A DNA stretch of 40,266 bases from Bacteroidales bacterium (GTDB lineage: Bacteria; Bacteroidota; Bacteroidia; Bacteroidales; VadinHA17), in the NCBI GenBank assembly GCA_024763075.1, contig JANTGF010000037.1:1-40266 (forward strand). The letters run 5' to 3'. The position numbers and the translations under genes are program-made. The notes below the pieces were generated by a model. It was not told the origin of the DNA. It worked only from the letters and a program-made list of their open reading frames with translations, and made no database searches. The stretch's first letter is position 1. The number at the start of each line of letters is the position of its first letter. Positions 27,712-36,712 of the stretch are shown here, in pieces.

Positions 27712-28389
27712 TTATAAAATATAGGGAATGAATTTTTTAGTGCTTTTCTTATACTCTTTAAAATCCTCTTTATATTTTCCCTCAAGATAGGCATCCAGTT
27801 TGGGAATATTGAAAAATACGAAAAAAACAAATAAAAAAATAATAATTAGCGTTGAATACCAATTCTTTGTAATCAGTGCATAACCAATCACCCAAAGCAA
27901 ATCACCAAAGTAATTAATATGCATGGAATAGGCAAAAAGTCCACCTGTATATAAACGACCTTTATTCTCAGGAATCTTTTTCCACTTATCACGCATCAGT
28001 TCAGAACCTGTATTCAGGAATGAACCAAAAACAAATAAAAAGATACCAAAAACGTCCTGAATGTCAAACGGTTGTGTTGTTTCATATACCAGCCAGGAAA
28101 AGCCAATATAGTATAATGCAAAAGCAAAAGGAATACTAAAAGCTTCTTCCCACGGCATTTTCCTCTTTACCAGATAAAACATTGTAATGAGCGTTCTCAG
28201 AAAAACAATCAGATTAAAAATAAGAACCACCCATCTCCTCCAAAGATCTCCGGGGTCTTTCATAATTCCCAACTTCTCAAAACCATTCCCAAAAAGCAAG
28301 AACCAGGAAAATAATATTATTACAATTTCCAGTATTAGAAGTGTTATCTTCTGAGGAATACTGGCTGATTTGCTTCCATACATGTCCAT
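27712..28389 (-). CDS. ICMT/DUF1295-like integral membrane protein
   Basis: A 225-residue protein with about five to six hydrophobic segments, beginning 'ITLLILEIVIILFSWFLLFG'. The C-terminal part has 'YTGGLFAYSMHINYFGDLLW', a long hydrophobic run, and then 'LDAYLEGKYKEDFKEY' near the end. This is the pattern of the isoprenylcysteine carboxyl methyltransferase / DUF1295 / PEMT group, where the late His/Tyr stretch and the final 'Y...F..Y' helix form the cofactor site. Either a lipid or small-molecule methyltransferase or a reductase-like role is possible. It starts 15 bp before the sulfatase stop on the same strand, so the two may be co-transcribed. Confidence 0.78.
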   Translation of the reverse strand: MDMYGSKSASIPQKITLLILEIVIILFSWFLLFGNGFEKLGIMKDPGDLWRRWVVLIFNLIVFLRTLITMFYLVKRKMPWEEAFSIPFAFALYYIGFSWLVYETTQPFDIQDVFGIFLFVFGSFLNTGSELMRDKWKKIPENKGRLYTGGLFAYSMHINYFGDLLWVIGYALITKNWYSTLIIIFLFVFFVFFNIPKLDAYLEGKYKEDFKEYKKSTKKFIPYIL

Positions 28390-28404
28390 TTCACAAAAAA
28401 TTAA

Positions 28405-29961
28405 TTATTTTTCATCACTCATCCAGCCAATACCCGGCCAATTTTCCGTTTGGGTATTTTCCTGAGGTTCGCCCGGAGTACTCCTTCCATCGTTTATATA
28501 TTTCTTAAGCAAATCTTTCATTTCTTTCACTACTTCCGGATATTTATCATATACATTTTGTTCTTCGGCAATATCGTTCTCAAGGTCATATAGCTGTATG
28601 GAAGGAAGATCCATATTTTTTACCTGTTTTGGAGTTGGGAAACTCCATCCTCCGGAACCCGGACACATTTCCAGCTTCCATTTTCCCTTTCTAAGCGAAA
28701 AAGACCCATTGATGGAGTGATGTACTGTGGCTTCCCTGACCGGTTCTTTTATTCCGGGATTTAAAAACAACGGAAGCAAATTATAGCTATCCTCTCCGGC
28801 ATTATCAGGGAGTTTATCATCCACAATTGCTGTACAGGTTGCCAATAGGTCCGTTAGACAAATGGTCTGATCGCTGGATAATCCCGGCTTTATCTTTTCC
28901 GGCCAGCGGACAATAAACGGAATCCGGTGTCCTCCTTCAAAAATATCTGCTTTTTCTCCTCTGAAAATATAACTCGGATCGTGATCAAATTCTGCCAACA
29001 CCTTAAAATCAGCTGCCGGAGAGCAGCCATTATCACTGGTAACAATAAACAAAGTATTGTCCAGAATTTTCTTATGCTCAACCGCTTTCATCACCCGTCC
29101 GATCATATCATCTACCTCCAATACAAAATCACCATAGGGATTGGTTCCACTCTTCCCCTGAAATTCCTTCGTTGGAAGAATTGGAGTATGAGGCGCAGGC
29201 ATTGGAAAATATAAAAAAAATGGTGATTCATCTTCAGCATGCGTATTGATAAAATTTACAGCTTTTTGCGTAAGATGCGGCAAAACCTGTTCATGAGAAA
29301 AGTCACTGCCGGTTAATCCTTTTCTCCACCAGCCATATTTATCCTTATTCTCCGTGTATTTTACATTCGTATCGGTTACTTTTTCATTTTCAATGTACAC
29401 ATAAGGGGGAATATCCAGGGATGCCGTAATTCCGTAAAAATAATCGAAACCATTCGTAACAGGTCCGCTTAACACAGTTTTTGAAAAATCCACACTGTCC
29501 GGGTCTTCATCAGAGTACTGCCAGCCCAGGCCTAAGTGCCATTTGCCAATGCAAGCTGTTTTATAGCCATGCTTCTTCAGAAGAGAAGCTACCGTTATTC
29601 TGTTCTTTTCAATAAGTGGTGTGTCCCAGCTCCACAGAACACCGGATTTTAACCGCGACCTCCATGCATATCTTCCTGTTAATACACCATAACGAGTGGG
29701 GGTACAAACCGCTGACCCCGAATGTGCATCCGTAAAGATCATTCCCTCTTTTGCCAGTTTATCCATATTGGGAGTTTCCCATGCTGCTGAATCATTCAAA
29801 GCAGAAACATCACCATAACCCATATCATCCGCAAGTATGTATATTATATTTGGACTCCTGCTTTGTTTTGACTTATTATCTGTGCAAGAGAATAATAATA
29901 ACACCCCAAAAGATAATAATGGAAAAAAGCAACGAATGAATACTCGCTTTAAATCACGCAT
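28405..29961 (-). CDS. Family S1 sulfatase, lipoprotein
   Basis: The Met at 29961 is chosen over 29997 because it opens the lipoprotein leader ('SFGVLLLFSC'); the product is 518 residues. It is an S1 (formylglycine) sulfatase. 'IIYILADDMGYGD' binds the metal (Asp45, Asp46). 'GSAVCTPTRYGVLTGRYAWR' holds the CxPxR motif, whose Cys86 is matured to formylglycine and whose Arg is at 90. 'IGKWHLG' and 'IVTSDNGC' complete the site. It removes sulfate esters from glycans, which points to a sulfated substrate. The maturase is not in the window. The gene is divergent from 30149-31498 across 187 bp. Confidence 0.93.
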   Translation of the reverse strand: MRDLKRVFIRCFFPLLSFGVLLLFSCTDNKSKQSRSPNIIYILADDMGYGDVSALNDSAAWETPNMDKLAKEGMIFTDAHSGSAVCTPTRYGVLTGRYAWRSRLKSGVLWSWDTPLIEKNRITVASLLKKHGYKTACIGKWHLGLGWQYSDEDPDSVDFSKTVLSGPVTNGFDYFYGITASLDIPPYVYIENEKVTDTNVKYTENKDKYGWWRKGLTGSDFSHEQVLPHLTQKAVNFINTHAEDESPFFLYFPMPAPHTPILPTKEFQGKSGTNPYGDFVLEVDDMIGRVMKAVEHKKILDNTLFIVTSDNGCSPAADFKVLAEFDHDPSYIFRGEKADIFEGGHRIPFIVRWPEKIKPGLSSDQTICLTDLLATCTAIVDDKLPDNAGEDSYNLLPLFLNPGIKEPVREATVHHSINGSFSLRKGKWKLEMCPGSGGWSFPTPKQVKNMDLPSIQLYDLENDIAEEQNVYDKYPEVVKEMKDLLKKYINDGRSTPGEPQENTQTENWPGIGWMSDEK

Positions 29962-30096
29962 GATAATAAGATTAATTACTATATAATCACTTAACACTAT
30001 TTCATATTAATCTTATAAAATTAAGCCTTTTTTTCATATCCCGGAAATAAATTAAAGAAAATCCATTGAACACTTAAAAACAAATCATTATTTATT

Positions 30097-30104
30097 TATG
30101 TTTG
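30097..30104 (+). promoter_or_regulatory. Possible -7 promoter element for the propeller-like gene
   Basis: TATGTTTG fits the Bacteroidota -7 pattern TAnnTTTG exactly and lies 44 bp upstream of the start at 30149. No good TTTG is seen at the -33 distance, so this is only a candidate. Confidence 0.35.
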
Positions 30105-30148
30105 CACATGAAACCCTTTATTTAGATTCTAGCAATAAACTTTTCTTT

Positions 30149-31498
30149 ATGAATCAATTTTTTTACTCTTTTGCCCTGTTCATTCTGATACTTCATCTTC
30201 ACACGGAATGCCAGGCTTGTAACAGTATTGGAAATAATCCGGAACAAACAAAAACCAGGCCGTCCCGGACGGAAATTATTACCCCGATCAGAAAAGAAAC
30301 TTTCAATAAGAAAGGTGCCTGTGCACCCCGTAAACAGGGAGGGAACCCAAGAGAAATAAACGGCAACCTTGTATTTGACGGAGCAAGCGATGGTAACCGT
30401 CAGGTTGACCCGCAAATTGCTGTGGGTGGCGGATATGTATTGCATGCAACCAACAAAGGGCTTATTATTTATGATAAAAAGGGAAATTTTATTGAGGGAG
30501 TAAGCCCGTCATGTTTCAATAAAGGGATCGATCCGAAACTGTTTTTTGACCCGCACAATCAGATTTTTGGTTTTGACCTGTGGAATCCCTGGGATAAGGA
30601 AAAGAAAAAGCCTGTAAATATTTCCATATCCGAAACCAATGATCCACGAGGCGCATGGAATACTTATCCGGTTCCCGTACCCGGGGGAGTTGATGGTGGT
30701 GGAATAGGTTACAGTAGAAAATGGATAGGCTACAGTTTCCCCGGAGGAGAAGAAAAAACTTTTGTAATGAGAATGGAAGAAGTGAAAAATGGCAAACCTG
30801 CAACTGTCTATCATTTTCAGGGAAGTCTGGGACATCCGGTAATGACACAGGATCCTACAGATGATTTGCTGTTTTTCAAAATTACAGATAAGGATTTTAT
30901 TATAAACCGGGTTTATGAGAATGAAAATGGGATTCCGGTTTGGGAAAGGATTTGTAATAAACCGCATCATCTTGAATATGTGAATTATCCTCCGAAATCA
31001 CCTCAAAAAAATACAGAACAGCTTACGGCATCGGGTGACCGTAACCCCAAGGTAACTGTTGTTCAGAATGGCTATATATGGTTTTCACAAACAATTAACT
31101 ATAAAGGAAGAGCGGCTGTTCAGTGGCACCAGATAAAAATGGATGGCTCCATTGTTCAAACAGGCCTGATCAGTAGTAAAACTTCCAGTTACATCCAGAC
31201 TACACTGGCTGTAAATAAAAGCAATGATGTACTTATCGGTTTCCAGGAAACCAGCCCGGATATGTATATCAGCCCAAGAATGACCTTCCGTCTTGCCGCC
31301 GATCCTCCCGGGCAGGTAAGGAAAATTGTCAGTCTGGGTGAAGGAAAAGGTGCCACTTCCGGAGTTTCCTGGGGTGATTACAGCGGAAGTACCATTGATG
31401 GCGACAACTTTACAGACCTGTGGACAATCCAAAGTATTACCAACGAGGAAGGGCGAGGTCATACAGTAATTGTAAGAGTTCCTTTTGATGAGAATTAG
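30149..31498 (+). CDS. Exported propeller-like protein of unknown function
   Basis: The Met at 30149 is chosen over 30098 because it opens a signal peptide (FFYSFALFILILHLHTECQA); the product is 449 residues. I do not recognise a named family. The body is made of repeated four-strand patterns such as 'QVDPQIAVGGGYVLHATNKG', 'DPHNQIFGFDLWNPWD', 'GHPVMTQDPTDDLLFFKIT', 'ASGDRNPKVTVVQNGYIWFS' and 'GATSGVSWGDYSGSTIDGDN'. These suggest a beta-propeller like those of exported sialidase-like or WD-type proteins. No Asp-box or catalytic set is clear. It may act on a sulfated or acidic glycan beside the divergent sulfatase, but this rests on position only. Confidence 0.75.
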   Translation: MNQFFYSFALFILILHLHTECQACNSIGNNPEQTKTRPSRTEIITPIRKETFNKKGACAPRKQGGNPREINGNLVFDGASDGNRQVDPQIAVGGGYVLHATNKGLIIYDKKGNFIEGVSPSCFNKGIDPKLFFDPHNQIFGFDLWNPWDKEKKKPVNISISETNDPRGAWNTYPVPVPGGVDGGGIGYSRKWIGYSFPGGEEKTFVMRMEEVKNGKPATVYHFQGSLGHPVMTQDPTDDLLFFKITDKDFIINRVYENENGIPVWERICNKPHHLEYVNYPPKSPQKNTEQLTASGDRNPKVTVVQNGYIWFSQTINYKGRAAVQWHQIKMDGSIVQTGLISSKTSSYIQTTLAVNKSNDVLIGFQETSPDMYISPRMTFRLAADPPGQVRKIVSLGEGKGATSGVSWGDYSGSTIDGDNFTDLWTIQSITNEEGRGHTVIVRVPFDEN

Positions 31499-31523
31499 GG
31501 CTTGATCCCATTGGGAAAATCCA

Positions 31524-33494
31524 TTATTGCTTTTGTATTTTTCTACTTATATGATCTCCATTAGAAGAAACATCAACAACATAAAGTCCTGAATTCAGAT
31601 TTGTCATATCCAGGATTATTTTTAAAATCTCATTCTGCTTTTCTTTGCTTTTCAAACGAATCAGTTTCCCTTCGAGATCAAATAATTTAAAACAAACCGT
31701 GCCAGACCAGTTGTTTTGGATTTCCACAGTTACCTGGTCAACTACCGGATTGGGATATAACCTGATCATTTTATTAAGTAAAGTATCTTCGTCACCAGTT
31801 ATGTCATCCATAAATATTTTAATAAACTCAATTCCGTCACCCGTTCCCAGATTCCTGCTATACTGCATATCAACCGGGTTATTCCAATGTTCATAAACGC
31901 CCAGACTTCCTATAACTGTTCCATCCCCTTCCGGATCATAATCAATTTTATCAGGCCAATAGGATGAATCTGCTGCTTGAAGGAGATAATCATCTACACC
32001 TCCAATATAAGGAAACTGAACCCTGCCATCATCCTTTGGAATTTTATACTCTTCAAGCATAAAATCAAAAATAACAGACTCAATAGCCACTGCATCCTGT
32101 GAAAGAAAGACCGAAGAGGGATAGTCACAATTGAAAGGTTTCATATCCCATTTGTAAATATATCCCTTCCAATCATATCCACCCCATATTCCATCAACCA
32201 GGTATAAGAATGTTTTACCTCCCATATCCTTATGTCCCATATAATCTATCAAATGACGATACTGCCTCATATAATGATTCTTATAGGGCATGGAGTAATG
32301 CATAAAACCGGCGGTTTGTTCTGAAGGATCTGTACCCAACTCTATAATAGAACCCTGATGATTTTTTGCTGCCAATGTAAATCCGGTAGCATTATGACTT
32401 TTAAGTGAAGGCAAATTAATAATATAGCTCGCATCCAGATAATATTGTGGCAATGAAGATTTGTATTGACCATCACTAAATATAAGTACCTGTTGAGAGG
32501 AAGGTACTGTTTTCTCCCTACCATTCGTTCCATTTCCATCTACGTAATGCACGTTTGGAAATTGAGCATGGCAAAGATTCCAGTACATATTTGTAAATGA
32601 CCGATAAGGATCTCCAATATAAATATCTTCCTGAACAACACCATATAAATCAATCAATTGCTTCAATAGAGAATAAACCAATTCCGGAGTATTATCCATC
32701 CGTTCCTGATCTTGTGTTTTTTCATAATTAACTACATTACAACATGAATTTGTAATATTAAGTTTAATAACGATCTTCTCTCCTGGTTGATAGGCATGGT
32801 TGCCTTTACCTTGTTTCCGGTTAAACCAGACAAAAAGAGAATCCCAGGCTACTGCAGTATTTTCAGGAACACCTGCAAGTTCACGAATACCCCGGTCAAG
32901 CATCGCATCAATTATTTCCTGATCGGCATTCCCATTTTGAAACCAGTAATCAAAAGCACCATTCCTCATTTCTTCATTTGTAGCATCAGGGTCCCATACC
33001 CACACTACTCTCCCCGGGTTTATTCCTGTAGCAGTACCTACCGACTGGTTTGGCACATAATCCTGTAAGGACAATACAGTTGCCTGGCTACTTCCCGAAT
33101 GTAGTACCAGGGAAATTCCACCGGTAACTAAAGTAAGTAACAAAAAAACAGTCGCTATTAAGTAATTTTTATAGCGCAAAGATTTAGCTATGCGACGGAA
33201 TGAAAACACTGAAGTTGCAATAGATATTAACCACAATACGAAGGAAGACATCATTGGAGCAGCAACCCGCATGCATGGATAGGCTGCACGCTGAGGTTTT
33301 GGAATAACCCGTATCAGGAACCAAATGGTTGAAGCAATCCCTGTTCCCAGGAACATTCCCCTTGTTAGCAGGTTTTTTTGCTTAAACCAGTTCATAAGGC
33401 ACTGAAGTGTTTTATAATTAGGCTTAAATTTAATACCCTTATCATATTTTGGTATTAAAACAATATTACCTAAATAATGCCTGGCTTTTTTCAT
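31524..33494 (-). CDS. DUF362 protein with N-terminal membrane segments and T9SS sorting domain
   Basis: A 656-residue protein in three parts. Residues ~45-131 hold three hydrophobic segments ('GMFLGTGIASTIWFLI', 'SFVLWLISIATSVFSF', 'LIATVFLLLTLVTGGISLVL') with 'IPKPQRAAYPCMRVAAP' between the first two. Residues ~160-540 are a DUF362 domain ('IYIGDPYRSFTNMYW', 'ASYIINLPSLKSHNATGFTL', 'GSIIELGTDPSEQTAGFMHY', 'DAVAIESVIFDFML'). The end is a type A T9SS sorting domain ('RLYPNPVVDQVTVEI', 'LNSGLYVVDVSSNGD'). T9SS cargo normally has only a cleavable signal peptide, so the membrane segments are odd. Function is unknown. The gene overlaps none of its neighbours and ends 25 bp from the convergent propeller gene. 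Confidence 0.85.
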   Translation of the reverse strand: MKKARHYLGNIVLIPKYDKGIKFKPNYKTLQCLMNWFKQKNLLTRGMFLGTGIASTIWFLIRVIPKPQRAAYPCMRVAAPMMSSFVLWLISIATSVFSFRRIAKSLRYKNYLIATVFLLLTLVTGGISLVLHSGSSQATVLSLQDYVPNQSVGTATGINPGRVVWVWDPDATNEEMRNGAFDYWFQNGNADQEIIDAMLDRGIRELAGVPENTAVAWDSLFVWFNRKQGKGNHAYQPGEKIVIKLNITNSCCNVVNYEKTQDQERMDNTPELVYSLLKQLIDLYGVVQEDIYIGDPYRSFTNMYWNLCHAQFPNVHYVDGNGTNGREKTVPSSQQVLIFSDGQYKSSLPQYYLDASYIINLPSLKSHNATGFTLAAKNHQGSIIELGTDPSEQTAGFMHYSMPYKNHYMRQYRHLIDYMGHKDMGGKTFLYLVDGIWGGYDWKGYIYKWDMKPFNCDYPSSVFLSQDAVAIESVIFDFMLEEYKIPKDDGRVQFPYIGGVDDYLLQAADSSYWPDKIDYDPEGDGTVIGSLGVYEHWNNPVDMQYSRNLGTGDGIEFIKIFMDDITGDEDTLLNKMIRLYPNPVVDQVTVEIQNNWSGTVCFKLFDLEGKLIRLKSKEKQNEILKIILDMTNLNSGLYVVDVSSNGDHISRKIQKQ

Positions 33495-33507
33495 AATTTA
33501 CTATTGC

Positions 33508-33831
33508 TTATCTTTTACTCTCTAACAGGATTTCATAAATAATATTCCCATCTAAAGTTTTCAGGCTTGCTTTTGCGTCCTTTCCTGTGCATGTTAATAA
33601 TACATAACTTGCTACACTTTTTGAGAATAATGCTAACTTATCAGGATAACCATCTCCCGCAATAAGAGAGGAATTAAAATATGGGGTTTTTTCAGGTATT
33701 GAAACTTCGGCATAGTAACCATTTCCGGAAATTACAAAAGAACTTTTTTCAATTGCATCTACCCATATACCTCCATACTTTCCATGAAGTTGCGGATTGT
33801 CAACATTGACCAATTTCCTCAAGACATACAC
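33508..33831 (-). CDS. Small hypothetical protein, possibly a fragment
   Basis: A 107-residue frame that would start at GTG (33831); the frame is open further upstream to a stop near 33886 without any ATG. The readable protein has 'GYYAEVSIPEKTPYFNSS', 'AGDGYPDKLALFSKSVASYV', 'LLTCTGKDAKASLKTLDGNI' and looks protein-like rather than random. I recognise no family. It may be the 3' remnant of a longer gene whose start was lost, or a small soluble partner of the DUF362 gene that begins 13 bp later. It has no signal peptide. Confidence 0.4.
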   Translation of the reverse strand: MYVLRKLVNVDNPQLHGKYGGIWVDAIEKSSFVISGNGYYAEVSIPEKTPYFNSSLIAGDGYPDKLALFSKSVASYVLLTCTGKDAKASLKTLDGNIIYEILLESKR

Positions 33832-34027
33832 TATGTATCCAGGTTTAAAAACATTAACTTTATTCCGGAAACCGATTATTGCACTTCACTCAAAAGTACA
33901 AAAAAATGGATAATTTTATATTTTGGTATAATTCTTTCTTCAAAAAAGCGATCTTATGTGTATTATTGTATTATCTAATTTAACTTCGATATAATTTCCC
34001 AGGGTTGAACCAAACATTTAAAATTTT

Positions 34028-35956
34028 ATGAGGAATCTCCCGTTTTCCAAACAAACTACCTTCCTTGCAGGCCTGTTTTCTATTCTTGCATTAACATCTT
34101 GCCAATATAAACCAGGTCCCTTTACTTCCCCGGATGAGAAGATTATTTTATCATTTAATCTAAATGAGGGATTTCCCGAATACTCTGTGACATACAAAGA
34201 CATATTGTTTTTGGAGAATTCCGGTATGGGTATAGCCTTTGAAGATTCAACTTTTACGTCAACTTTTGTTTTGAAAGAAATCAGAAAAAGGGTTATTGAC
34301 ACTATTTGGAAACCTGTTTTAGGAAAAGTAAGCAGAATCCGAAATCATTATAATGAATGGACAATATTGCTGGAAGAGAAGGTGGAATCCAAAAGGAAAA
34401 TGGAAATTATTTTCAGGATTTATAACAACGGTATTGCCTTCCGCTATAATTTCCCTGATCAGGCAGGGATGAAAGACTTTACCCTTGCCGGAGATCTCAC
34501 TACGTTCAATTTCACAAAAAATCTTACATGGTGGTCGGGAAACGGAGAACACCCAAATCTGGGTCCCCTGCCAATGGACTCTATCCCGGGAAATATCCGA
34601 CTTCCTTTTGTTGCAAAATATAACGATTCTCTCTGGCTTGCTATTCATGAAGCAGCTGTTTTTCATTACTCCAATTTTACCCTGGGAAAAGGGATTCAGT
34701 CAAATTCCGTCAAAATTAATTTACCCTATTCAATAGGAGAAACCGGAATACCCACTTCATGGAGGGTTCTGATGCTTGGACCATCGGCAGGCTCAATGCT
34801 TGAGTCTAACATCCTCGCCAATCTGAATCCACCCAACAAAATCAAAGATCCTTCCTGGATCAAACCCGGCAAATCAATGTGGGATTGGCGTGTTTGGGGA
34901 TACAAGGCTCCAGATGGATTTAAATACGGACTGAATACGGTTTCGCACAAACGTTTTGTTGATTTTGCAGCAAAAAACAATATCCGGTATATGCTTCTGG
35001 ATGCTGACTGGTACGGTCCAGAGTTTGATAAGAATTCCGACCCAACGAAAGCCAGGAAGGGAATAAATATTGAAGAATTCATGCAATATGCCAACAGCAA
35101 AAATGTGGGCGTTATTCTTTACCTGAATGATGTGGGAGCCAAAAAGTACGGATTGGAAACAATTCTATCCCGCTTTCATGACTGGGGAGCTGCCGGTGTA
35201 AAATACGGGTTTATGAAGGGTTCCGGTCAGGAAAAAGTACTGCATACAAGAGAAGTGGTAAAATTATGTGCCAAATACAAATTATTGGTAGACTTCCATG
35301 ACAATCCGGTACCACCTTCGGGAGATACCCGAACCTGGCCCAACCTGATAGCACGAGAATATTGTCACTCCCAGGCAGATGCCAAAAGATCCTATTTCCC
35401 TGAAACAGCTGTATCTGCTGCATTTATCAACCTGCTAACTGGCCCGCTGGACATGGCAAACGGATGGTATGACCTGAACAATGCTCAAACAAGGTTCCGT
35501 GTTTTTCAAGCTATCCCGGGAACTGTTTCAGCTGAAACAGCTAAAATACTTGTATTCTATTCGGGACTGATGGTACTACCTGATGCGCCGGAAGAATATG
35601 AAAAGAAGGCCGATCTCTTTGAGTTTATTAAGAACCTCCCGGACAGTTATGATGAAATAAAAGTTCTGAGCGGAACACCAGACACTTATATCTCCGTGGC
35701 CAGGCGTAAAGGCAGGAACTGGTATATCGGAAACCTGACAAACAGGGAAGGACGGACCTTGCATATTCCACTTACATTTCTTGATAAATCAAAAGATTAC
35801 AAAGCAATCATTTATGAGGATGCTCCTGACAGTCATTACCTGAATAATAAAGAAGAATACAAAATCCGGTCTGACAAAGTAAGTGCAAAATCAAAAATGA
35901 ATTTAACCCTTGCTCCGGGAGGAGGAAGCAGCATATTTTTAACACCCGTGAATTAA
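34028..35956 (+). CDS. Glycoside hydrolase family 97, lipoprotein
   Basis: A 642-residue lipoprotein (lipobox 'FSILALTSC', Cys25). It has the three parts of GH97: an N-terminal super-sandwich (~30-270; 'FNLNEGFPEYSVTYKD', 'TLAGDLTTFNF'), a TIM barrel (~275-540; 'GKSMWDWRVWG', 'RYMLLDADWYG', 'LLVDFHDNPVPPSG') and a C-terminal sandwich. At the barrel site where retaining GH97 enzymes have the nucleophile Asp ('VDFMD'), this protein has 'VKYGFMK' with Gly394, as in inverting alpha-glucosidases like SusB. The following 'RE' and 'PET' glutamates (444, 459) are candidate acid/base residues. The usual 'REGVRG' stretch is replaced by 'REYCHSQ', so specificity may be unusual. It is followed 61 bp later by the YdcF-like gene. 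Confidence 0.87.
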   Translation: MRNLPFSKQTTFLAGLFSILALTSCQYKPGPFTSPDEKIILSFNLNEGFPEYSVTYKDILFLENSGMGIAFEDSTFTSTFVLKEIRKRVIDTIWKPVLGKVSRIRNHYNEWTILLEEKVESKRKMEIIFRIYNNGIAFRYNFPDQAGMKDFTLAGDLTTFNFTKNLTWWSGNGEHPNLGPLPMDSIPGNIRLPFVAKYNDSLWLAIHEAAVFHYSNFTLGKGIQSNSVKINLPYSIGETGIPTSWRVLMLGPSAGSMLESNILANLNPPNKIKDPSWIKPGKSMWDWRVWGYKAPDGFKYGLNTVSHKRFVDFAAKNNIRYMLLDADWYGPEFDKNSDPTKARKGINIEEFMQYANSKNVGVILYLNDVGAKKYGLETILSRFHDWGAAGVKYGFMKGSGQEKVLHTREVVKLCAKYKLLVDFHDNPVPPSGDTRTWPNLIAREYCHSQADAKRSYFPETAVSAAFINLLTGPLDMANGWYDLNNAQTRFRVFQAIPGTVSAETAKILVFYSGLMVLPDAPEEYEKKADLFEFIKNLPDSYDEIKVLSGTPDTYISVARRKGRNWYIGNLTNREGRTLHIPLTFLDKSKDYKAIIYEDAPDSHYLNNKEEYKIRSDKVSAKSKMNLTLAPGGGSSIFLTPVN

Positions 35957-36017
35957 AGAATATTGGAATTTCTGAATGATACCGGTAAGAGAAAAAGATA
36001 ATTTATTTTTTTAAACC

Positions 36018-36665
36018 ATGGTAAGCGATAAAGCAATTATACTTGCGAAAAAAATCTGGGACTATCACCATCTGAACCATGGTATTGAAAAATCAGACTG
36101 TATTCTTGTTTTGGGCAGCCATGATCTGAGGGTAGCAGAAAGAGGAGCGGAACTCTATCTTCAAGGATGGGCACCCTTATTGATCTTTTCAGGAGGGCTT
36201 GGTAATTTCACAAAAGGAGCATGGGATGAGCCTGAGGCTGACAAATTTGCCTCTGTAGCCATGAAAATGGGTGTTCCGAAAGATGCTATTTTAACCGAAA
36301 ACAAATCTACGAATACAGGAGAAAATATTTTGTTCACAAAAGAGTTGTTACAACAGAAAAAACTGGACCTATACAGTTTTATTCTGGTTCAGAAACCCTA
36401 CATGGAACGCAGAAGTTATGCTGTATTCAAAAAACATTTACCGGATAAAAAAGTATGCGTAACTTCACCGCAGATACATTTTGACAAATACCCCAATAAA
36501 GACATACCACTTGAAAAGGTGATCCATATTCTTGTGGGCGATTTACAAAGAATTAAGTTATATGCTGAAAAAGGTTTTCAGATACCGCAGAAAATACCTA
36601 AGAATATCTGGCAGGTTTATGAACAGCTCATTATAATGGGATATAATAAACACCTTGTGAAATAA
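36018..36665 (+). CDS. YdcF/SanA-like DUF218 protein
   Basis: A 215-residue protein with no signal peptide and one DUF218 domain: 'DCILVLGSHDLRVAERGAEL', 'LIFSGGLGNFTKG', 'GVPKDAILTENKSTNTGENI' and 'YSFILVQKPYMERRSYAVF'. This is the Rossmann-like fold of the YdcF family, in which E. coli YdcF binds S-adenosylmethionine; the biological role is not known. It may be co-transcribed with the GH97 gene 61 bp upstream, though a functional link is not obvious. It converges with the metallophosphoesterase gene, whose stop is 47 bp away. Confidence 0.87.
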   Translation: MVSDKAIILAKKIWDYHHLNHGIEKSDCILVLGSHDLRVAERGAELYLQGWAPLLIFSGGLGNFTKGAWDEPEADKFASVAMKMGVPKDAILTENKSTNTGENILFTKELLQQKKLDLYSFILVQKPYMERRSYAVFKKHLPDKKVCVTSPQIHFDKYPNKDIPLEKVIHILVGDLQRIKLYAEKGFQIPQKIPKNIWQVYEQLIIMGYNKHLVK

Positions 36666-36712
36666 TTGTCAGGTATCATTCAGTGGCAAAACCGAAAAAT
36701 TATAATTTCATT

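Noticed and set aside
30509-30970. Two overlapping minus-strand open frames of 110-153 codons
   Set aside because: Both are antisense to the propeller-like gene, whose signal peptide and regular strand pattern show the true frame.
34018-34302. Minus-strand open frame of 94 codons
   Set aside because: It is antisense to the start of the GH97 gene, which has an intact lipoprotein signal and GH97 N-terminal domain.
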